Shown here: piece after piece, positions 57,150 through 64,000 of the stretch
How positions within the stretch are numbered: the first letter of the stretch is position 1
How the letters are laid out: each line of letters begins with the position of its first letter
Source of the DNA: Mauremys mutica
Taxonomy: Eukaryota > Chordata > Testudines > Geoemydidae
Assembly (NCBI RefSeq): GCF_020497125.1
Contig: NC_059084.1
Coordinates: 33,972,830-34,036,829 of the forward strand
Direction of reading: 5' to 3'
DNA: 64,000 bases
Notes under the pieces: model-generated
What the model was told of the DNA's origin: nothing
The model's database searches: none
The model's input: only the letters and a program-made list of their open reading frames with translations
Position numbers and translations under genes: made by a program

Positions 57150-59612
57150 CTTCTTGGAGCAGCTGATCCTGGAACCCACCAGAGGAGAGGCAATTCTTGA
57201 TTTAGTACTAAGTGGAGCATAGGATCTGGTCCAAGAGGTGAATATAGCTGGACCGCTTGGTAATAGTGACCATAATATAATTAAATTTAATATCCCTGTG
57301 GGAGGAAAAACACCACAGTGGCCCAACACTGTAGCATTTAATTTCAGAAAGGGGAACTACACAAAAAGGAGGAGGTTAGTTAAACAGAAATTAAAGGGCA
57401 GAGTGCCAAAAGTGAAATCTCTGCAAGCTGCATGAAAACTTTTCAAAGACACCATAATAAAGGCTCAACTCAAATGTATACCCCAAATTAAAGAACATAG
57501 TAAGAGAACCAAAAAAGAGCCACCGTTGGTTACAACAAAGTGAAAGAAGCAGTGAGAGGCAAAAAGGCATCCTTTAAAAAGTGGAAGTTAAATGCTTGTG
57601 AGGAAAATAGAAAGGAGCCTAAACACTGACAAATGAAGTATAAAAATACACTTAGGAAGGCCAAAAAAGAATTTGAGGAACAGTTAGCCAAAGACCCAAA
57701 AAGTAATAGCAAAAATTGTTTAAAGTACATCAGAAGGAGGAAGCCTGCTAAACAACCAGTTGGGCCACTGGACGATCGAGGTGCTAAAGGAGCACTCAAG
57801 GACGATAAGGCCATTGTGGAGAAACTAAATGAATTCTTTGCATTGGTCTTCATGGCTGAGGATGTGAGGGATATTCCTAAACTTGAGCCATTCTTTTTAG
57901 GTGACAGATCTGAGGAACTGTCCCAGATTGAGGTATCATTAGAGGAGGTTTGGAACAAATTGATAAATTAAATAGCAATAAGTCACCAGGACCAGATGGT
58001 ATTTACCCAAGAGTTCTGAAGGTACTCCAATGTGAAATTGCAGAACTAACTAACTGTAGTCTGTAACCTATCATTTAAATCAGCTTCTGTATCAGATGAC
58101 TGGAGGATAACTAATGTGAAGCCAATTTTTAAAAAGGGCTCCAGAGTTGATCCCTGCAACTACAGGCCTGTAAGCCTGACTTCAGTACCAGGCAAACTAG
58201 TTGAAACTATAATAAAGAATTATGTTGTCAGACACATAGATGAACATAATTTGTTGAGGAAGAGTCAACATAGTTTTTGTAAAGGGAAATCATGCCTCAC
58301 CAATCTACTTGAATTCTTTGAAGGGTTCAACAAGCATGTGGACAAGGGAGATCCAGTGGATATAATATACTTAGATTTTCAGAAAGCCTTTGACAAGGTC
58401 CCTCACCAAAGGCTCTTACAGAAAGTAAGCTGCCACGGGATAAGAGGGAAAGTGCTCTCATGGATTGGTAACTGGTTAAAAGATAGGAAACAAAGGGTAT
58501 GTATAAATGGTAAGTTTTCAGAATGGAGAGAGGTAAACAGTGATGTCCCCCAGGGGTCTGATTTGGGAGGAGTCCTATAACATATTCATAAATGATCTGG
58601 AAAAAATGGGTGAACAGTGAGGTGGCAAATTTGCAAATGATACAAAATTACTAAAGACAGTTAAGTCCCAGGTAAACTGCGAAGAGCTAAAACAAGGATC
58701 TCTCAAAACTAGGTGATTGGGCAACAAAATGGCAGATGACATTTATTATTGATAAATTCAAAGTAATACACACTGGAAAGCATACTCCCAACTATAAATA
58801 TAAAATGATAGGGTCTAAATTAGCTATTACCACTCAAGAAAGAGATCTTGGAGTCATTGTGGATAGTTCTCTGAAAACATTCACTCAATGTGCAGGGGCA
58901 GTCAAAAAGCAAACAGAATGCTGGGAATAATTACGAAAGGGATAGATAATAGGACAGAAAATATCATGTTGCCTCTATATAAATTCATGGTACACCCACG
59001 TCTTGAATACTGTGTGTACATGTGGTCGCCCCATCTCAAAAAAGATATATTGGAATTGGATAGGGTTCAGAAAAGGGCAACAAAAATGATTAGGGGTATG
59101 GAATGGCTGCCATATGAGGAGAACTTTTCAGCTTGGAAAAGAGATGGTTAAGGGTAGATATGACTGGGGTCTATAAAATCATGACTGGTGTAGAGAAAGT
59201 AGATGAGGAAGTGTTGTTTACTACTTCTCATAACACAAGAACTGGGGGTCACCAAATGAAATTAATAGGCAGCAGGTTTAAAACAAATAAAAGGAAGTAT
59301 TTCTTCACACAACGCACAGTCAACCTGTGAACTCCGTGCCAGAGGATGTTGTGAATGCCAAGACCATAACAGGGTTCAAAAAAGAACTAGATAAATTCTG
59401 GAGGATAGGTCCATCAATGCCTATTAGCCATGATGGGCAGGAATGGTGACTCTAGCCTTTGTTTGCCAGAAGCTGGGAATGAGCGACAGGGGATGGATCA
59501 CTTGATGATCACCTGTTCTGTTCACCTGGCACTGGCCACTGTCGGAAGACTGAATACTGGGCTAGATGGACCCTTGTTCTGACCCAGTAGGGCCATTCTT
59601 ATGTTCTTAATT
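57150..59612 (+). mobile_element. CR1/L2-like LINE, 5'-truncated, second lineage
   Basis: Plus-strand relative of 31570-35225. The endonuclease end is GNSDHNIIKFNI (57238-57435). The linker follows (57633-57971; QPVGPLDDRGAKGALKDD). The reverse transcriptase (58116-58580) has NYRPVSLTSVPGKLVE, SFCKGKSCLTNLLEFFEG and DIIYLDFQKAFDKVPHQRLL. The catalytic FADD box reads FAND near 58630. The 3' coding end is [11 protein letters not shown] (59100-59330). It ends with 'agtagggccattcttatgtt' at 59612. Frameshifts and the changed active site make it inactive. Confidence 0.88.
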
Positions 59613-59779
59613 TAAAAGAAAAGGATCACAATTATGGCATCAAGGCTATTAACACTACACTAAACTTTCCTTTTAATTAACATAAAGCCGTTCTGTGGTT
59701 ACATTTCTGTCTTAAAACATGTAGAATATAGTTAAGTTAATTCAAAATAGCCTAGTTCTTGCCTTGGAACTGCTGTTAC

Positions 59780-60257
59780 ATTAGTTTCTTTCTGGGAGGG
59801 AGTTTGGGTGCAGGAGGGGGCTCCAGGCTGGGGGAGAGTGTTGGGGTGTAGGAGAAGATGAAGGGTGAAGGGTGCAGGCTCTGGGAGGGAGTTTGATGCA
59901 GAAGGGGATTCTGATCTGGGGCAGGGCGTTGGGGTGCAGGAGGAGGTATGGGGTACGTTAGGGAGTTTGGGTACAGGAGGGGATTCTCACCTGGGGCAGT
60001 TCCCAACCAATGGGACCTGAGGGAACGGTGCTGGGGGCGGGATCAGCACACGGGGCTTCGTCTTGCGCTCCCCGCCAGGGGCTGCAGAGATGTGCCAGCA
60101 GCCGGACGCTGCCGAAAGCAACGTGGCACCACGGCATGCAGGCAGCCTGCCTGAGCCCTGCTGTGCCGCTGCACTTTTAGTGGCCCAGAGATCATGATCG
60201 ACTGGCAGATGCTGCAGGATCAACCATCGATCGCAATCAATGGGTTGGTGACCACTG
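59780..60257. mobile_element. hAT MITE fragment with minisatellite
   Basis: The right end ..GGTTGGTGACCACTG matches hAT ends (reverse complement CAGTGGTCACCAACC). The interior 59800-60000 has degenerate 'gggagggagtttgggtgcag' repeats and the 'accaatgggacctgagggaa' core also seen near 735. The left terminal repeat was not found. Confidence 0.55.
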
Positions 60258-60879
60258 AATTGTATATAATTATGGATTTATTTTTGTGGGGTTCCCCTTA
60301 GCCCGAGCCATGGGGCTGCCTCCCCTAAAGCCCCTGCATTAACCCAGCCTTGTCCAGAACTGTAGGTCTGAAATTGGTCTGTTAGGGTTTGAGAACCAAA
60401 GAATAGCATTGAGTCCATCCCATAAAGGAGAGTGTTCTATGTGCACACTATCCAGTTCGTGGACCAGTCTGGGTACAGTGAATACAATCATGTCAGGTGT
60501 GTGTATTGCAATATATTCTACAACTTGACTCCAACACTGTCATTTTTCAGCATGAAGTTTTTGACCTACTGTCACTTCTTCCCCTGAAGGGAAGGTTTCT
60601 TCCAGCATTTACAGAAGGATACAAATATCCACTTATTTCTGAATGCAAAACCAGCTAGGAGATCATTATAATTCCTGGCCCTCTCCTACCATAATTTGCC
60701 CCCATCCATGCAGTAAGGTCTTAATCCAATTTATGCCCAGTGTGAATAAATTTGTGTCTAAACTTTGTTGTTCGTAATGTCCAAACATTGAATATTTGTG
60801 TTTAGCACAATTGTATTTTTACAAAAGGGGTTTCTTCCTTTCTTTGTTTTTTTAAATTGATCTCTGGCAAAAACCTTGC

Positions 60880-61348
60880 TGTCAGGCCTGGGATGCAGGT
60901 ATCATAGGCTGGGGGAGGCTAAATCTCCCCAAACAGCCCAGCATGGCCCTGCCCACACTCCTCCCCAAGACCCCCTCCTGCTTGCCACTTTCCCTTGCCT
61001 CCCTGAGCCCTGGCAGGCTGCGCCTCTTCCGGGAAGTGTACCAGGGTTGGGCTAGGTCTAGAGCCTGCTTCCGGGACTCGAGGCAGCTGGGGCTACCTAG
61101 TGCTGGGGCCCCCTGGCAGTGGGGCCATGCCACCCAGTGCTTGGGAGGGCTTAGGGCACTGGAGCGGGGCAGGCCTGGCTGGGGCGGTGGGGTCAGCAGC
61201 TGCGGGGAGAAGTGAGGGGCTCAGGGCTCCAGGAGGGTAGTGGGGAAGAAGGGGTGGAGGAAGGGGCAGAGGTGGCCAGGGCCTCAGGCAGATGGGACAG
61301 GGCTGAGGGCTTGGCTCCCCCAAGGAGTGTCTCATGCATCACCCATGC
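60880..61348. mobile_element. GC-rich insertion shared with unit 1
   Basis: Counterpart of 20741-21210 at the same flank position. Contains 'gcctgggatgcaggtatcat', 'aggaaggggcagaggtggcc' and 'ccgacagggatgaaatccc' at the right edge. Unit 2 has the empty site. Confidence 0.5.
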
Positions 61349-61819
61349 CGACAGGGATGAAATCCCATTGCTTAACTCTTCAAGGGAAACACGTCTAATC
61401 TGCACGTTGGCTGGAATACAAGGCGAGAGGTGAATCTTCCAACACTGCAGCTTAATTTTTTAATTCCAAGTTGATTGACTCTTTATCACTTTAAGAAATA
61501 TTAAACCTGTGATTTCAGTTAAAAATAATTATTTTATTTGATCATCACCTGTGATCAGCTGCCATGTAGAGATCATTAGGAATGTTACATAAAACACTGG
61601 CCACATTATCCTTTGCTTCCCCCGAAGCTTGTCTCTTTCCCAGCCTTCCTCCTCTGCTATCCCTAGTGCCTCCATGATATAGTCAAGCTGCCCTTTTCCC
61701 ATTCCCCCCCATTTACCCCCCCAACGCCCCTTGGCCCCAGGTACATTTTGCATATGCACCTGGCACTGTACAAAAACAGGATGTACAGCAGTTCACTGTT
61801 GGAAACAAACCAACCAACC

Positions 61820-62248
61820 CTGAACGCCGTTCTGCGATGTATTAGCAGGAGTGTTGTAAGCAATATAGAGATGCAATTCTTTCACTCGATACCATGCTGA
61901 TAAGGCCTCAATTGAAGTATTGTGTCCTGTTCAGAAAGACGGGGACAAATTGGAGAAAGTCCAGAGAAGCGCAACAAAAATGATTAAAGGTCCAGAAAAC
62001 ATGATCTATGAGGGAAGATTGAAAAAAATGGGTTTGTTTAATCTGGAGAAGAGAAGACTGAGAGGGGAAATGATAAGAGTTTTCAAGTACATAAAAGGCT
62101 TAAAGTGCAGCAAGGGTGCTGTTGATTGGACATTAGGAAAAAAATTCTGGGACCTCCACCATTGAAAGTTTTTAAGAACAGCTCAAACACCTGTGAGGAA
62201 TGGTCTGGTAATGACATAGTCCTGCCTTGAGTTCAGAGGACTGTCCTA
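61820..62248 (+). mobile_element. old CR1 LINE 3' part, unit 4
   Basis: Counterpart of 21700-22206 ('gcgatgtattagcaggagtg', 'caacaaaaatgattaaaggt', RRLRGEMIRVFKYIK). Its last bases resume at 63394-63440 ('gaggtcccttccagtcctac', 'tgtgattctgt') beyond the younger CR1, which proves the nesting. Confidence 0.8.
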
Positions 62249-63393
62249 GATCGTAGAATCATAGAAGACTAGGGTTGGAAGATACCTCAGGTGGTCATCT
62301 AATCCAACCCCTGCTCAAAGCAGGGCCAACACTGACTAAATTGTTCCAGCCAGGGCTTTGTGAAGCTGGACTTTAAAAACCTCTAAGGATGGAGATTCCA
62401 CCACCTCCCTAGGTAACCCATTCCAGTGCTTCACCACCCTCCTAGTGAAATAGTGTGTCCCAATATCCAGCCTAGACCTCCCTCACTGCAACTTGAGACC
62501 ATTGCTTCTTGTTCTGTCATCCGCCACCAGTGAGAACAGCTGAGCTCCATCCTCTTTGTAACCCCCCTTCAGTTAGTCGAAAGCAGCTATCAAATCCCCC
62601 CTCACTCTTCTCTTCTGCAGACTAAACAAGCCTAGTTCCCTCAGCATCTCCTTGGAAGTCATGTGCTTCAGCTCCCTAATCATTTTTGTTGCCCTCCACT
62701 GGACTGTCTCCAATGTGTCCACATTCTTTCTGTAGTGGACACAAAACTGGACACAATACTCCAGATGTGGCCTCCCCGGTGCCGAATAGAGGGAAATAAC
62801 CACTTCCCTCGATCAGCTGGCAATGCTCCTACAAATGCAGCCCAATATGCCATTTCACTTTTTGGCAACAAGGACACACTGCTGACTTATACCGGGGTTC
62901 TCATTCACTGTAATCCCAAGGTCCTTTTCTGCAGAACTGTTGCTTAGCCAGTTGGTCCATAGTCTGTGCATGGGATTCTTCCTTCCTAGGTGCAGAACTC
63001 TGCACTTGTCCTTGCTGAACCTCATCAGATTTCTTTTGGCCCAATCCTCCAATTTTTCTAGGTCACTCTGGACCCTATCCCTATCCTCCAGTGTACAAGG
63101 ACGTTGAACAAAACCGGCCCCAGGACCGACCCTTGGGGCACTCCACTTGATACCGGCTGCCAACTAAACATCAAGCCGTTGATCCCTACCCGTTGAGCCC
63201 AACAATCTAGCCAGCTTTCTATCCACCTTACAGTCCATTTATCCAATCCATACTTTCTTAACTTGCTGGCAAGAATACTGTGGGAAATTGTATCAAAAAT
63301 TTTGCTAAAGTCAAGATATATCATGTCCACTGCTTTCCCCATATCCATAGAGACAGTTATCTCATCATAGAAGGCAATCAGTTCAGCAGTCAG
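62249..63393 (-). mobile_element. younger CR1 LINE nested in the old CR1
   Basis: Minus-strand copy with its 3' end at 62249 ('tcgtagaatcatagaagact'), [19 protein letters not shown] (62573-62803), a middle segment with [13 protein letters not shown] (62855-63163) and an RT segment with [16 protein letters not shown] and [14 protein letters not shown] (63058-63348). The FADD region is deleted. Same 3' junction as 22207 in unit 1, although the 5' part is shorter here. Confidence 0.88.
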
Positions 63394-63444
63394 GACCAGC
63401 TGAGGTCCCTTCCAGTCCTACTCGTCTGTGATTCTGTTAATGTA

Positions 63445-64000
63445 AAGACATTTCCTGTGGATTATCTGAGTTTGTTTCAAAGCCAGGAACGTATGGACCT
63501 ATTTTCACTGGGACTCACATGAGATCTCCACACAGATTTTGCACCAGGATAACTATTTTGGTTAGTGGTGCGAATGTGTTATGGAAATAGTTATACCGCT
63601 ATACAGTTTACCAATTGATCTCTCATTTTCCTTCCCACGTGGGAAGGAACTATCCCGCCAGAAGCACCATCAAATCAAAATAGTCTACACTATTTGGTGT
63701 AGACGAGTGGACACCTCATGTTGCCCCTCATCTCAGTTTCCCTTCTTCATTCACCGTATAATGGTGGAGTTTTGCTGATGGAGCAGACAGAGCACTGGAC
63801 TGGGACTCTGGAAAGTTGGTTTCCTGCCGTGAGCCTGCTGAGTGACTCTGGGCAGGTAACGTCGCCTCGTTCTGCCTGAGTTTCCCCGGCTATAACATGA
63901 GGACAAGGGTGTGGAGCTAGAGCTAGAATCACAAAGCTCCCAATTTAGGCACTCAAATCCCAGAATCTGGCCCTCGGGATTCAAAAACCCAGCTCAGCTG
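63445..64000 (-). repeat. start of OR unit 5 (3' flank only)
   Basis: 'tttcaaagccaggaacgtat', 'gcaccaggataactattttg' and 'tagtggtgcgaatgtgttat' repeat 49184-49300. The MIR relic (63777-63925) and 'gaatcacaaagctcccaatt' (63926) repeat 50139-50310. The array therefore continues to the right, and an OR on the minus strand is expected about 2-2.5 kb beyond the window. Confidence 0.8.

Larger units (their letters stand above)
57069..60351. mobile_element. nested insertion in a hAT-like element
   Basis: The unit flank 'ttgttccagaactgtagg' (continuous at 20321) is split here. The left edge reads TGCAGAAC then CAGGCGGGATTAA; the right edge reads ..TTAACCCAGCCTTG then TCCAGAAC. The ends form an imperfect inverted repeat and the 8-base flanks match at 7 of 8, consistent with a hAT element. 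Inside are a LINE (57150-59612) and another hAT fragment (59780-60257). Confidence 0.6.
49171..63444 (-). repeat. OR tandem duplication unit 4
   Basis: Fourth copy, starting with 'tttcaaagccaggaacgta' (also at 63476, the start of unit 5). It contains a MIR relic, TG microsatellite, Harbinger MITE, hAT MITE, OR pseudogene, GC-rich block, flanks with a nested hAT/LINE insertion, and the CR1 pair. Confidence 0.78.

Overview
The window looks like nuclear DNA of a non-avian reptile, most probably a turtle (a crocodilian is the main alternative). The reasons are CR1 LINEs of the turtle/archosaur type on both strands, a tRNA-derived SINE with a CR1 tail, a Penelope-like element with a GIY-YIG domain, many hAT and Harbinger miniature transposons, MIR relics and retrovirus-like solo LTRs. 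The only host protein-coding genes I can support are single-exon class II olfactory receptors (ORs). All of them read on the minus strand. I see no tRNA, rRNA, CRISPR or bacterial-type operon; the long list of other open frames is chance or transposon-derived.

Layout. 1-12.9 kb is outside the OR array. It holds hAT elements (one with a perfect 8-bp target duplication), CR1 and SINE copies, a GC-rich minisatellite, a decayed ZMYM-like hAT transposase, a possible solo LTR and long stretches where I recognise nothing. From about 12.9 kb to the end the window is a tandem array of one ancestral unit: 3' flank, OR gene, GC-rich block, MIR relics, old CR1. Unit 1 (12.9-24.5 kb) has an intact OR at 14694-15644. 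Unit 2 (24.5-39.4 kb) has an OR pseudogene at 25743-26718 and is swollen by a Gypsy element, an LTR, a near-complete CR1/L2-like LINE and hAT MITEs. Unit 3 (39.4-49.2 kb) has an intact OR at 41415-42365 and a Harbinger transposon. Unit 4 (49.2-63.4 kb) has an OR pseudogene at 52187-53135 and a nested hAT/LINE insertion. The 3' flank of a fifth unit begins near 63.45 kb and runs off the edge.

The two intact receptors are both 316 residues, closely similar, and carry the canonical OR motifs. They are expected to be odorant-sensing GPCRs in olfactory neurons, with one receptor allele expressed per cell. The two pseudogenes each carry two single-base deletions. Transposons present in some units and missing at the same site in others give a readable record of how the array grew. 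I found no convincing previously undescribed molecular system. The most informative signals are the transposon-dated OR duplications, a GC-rich block conserved upstream of three of the four ORs, and a splice acceptor conserved next to the start codon but lost in unit 2.
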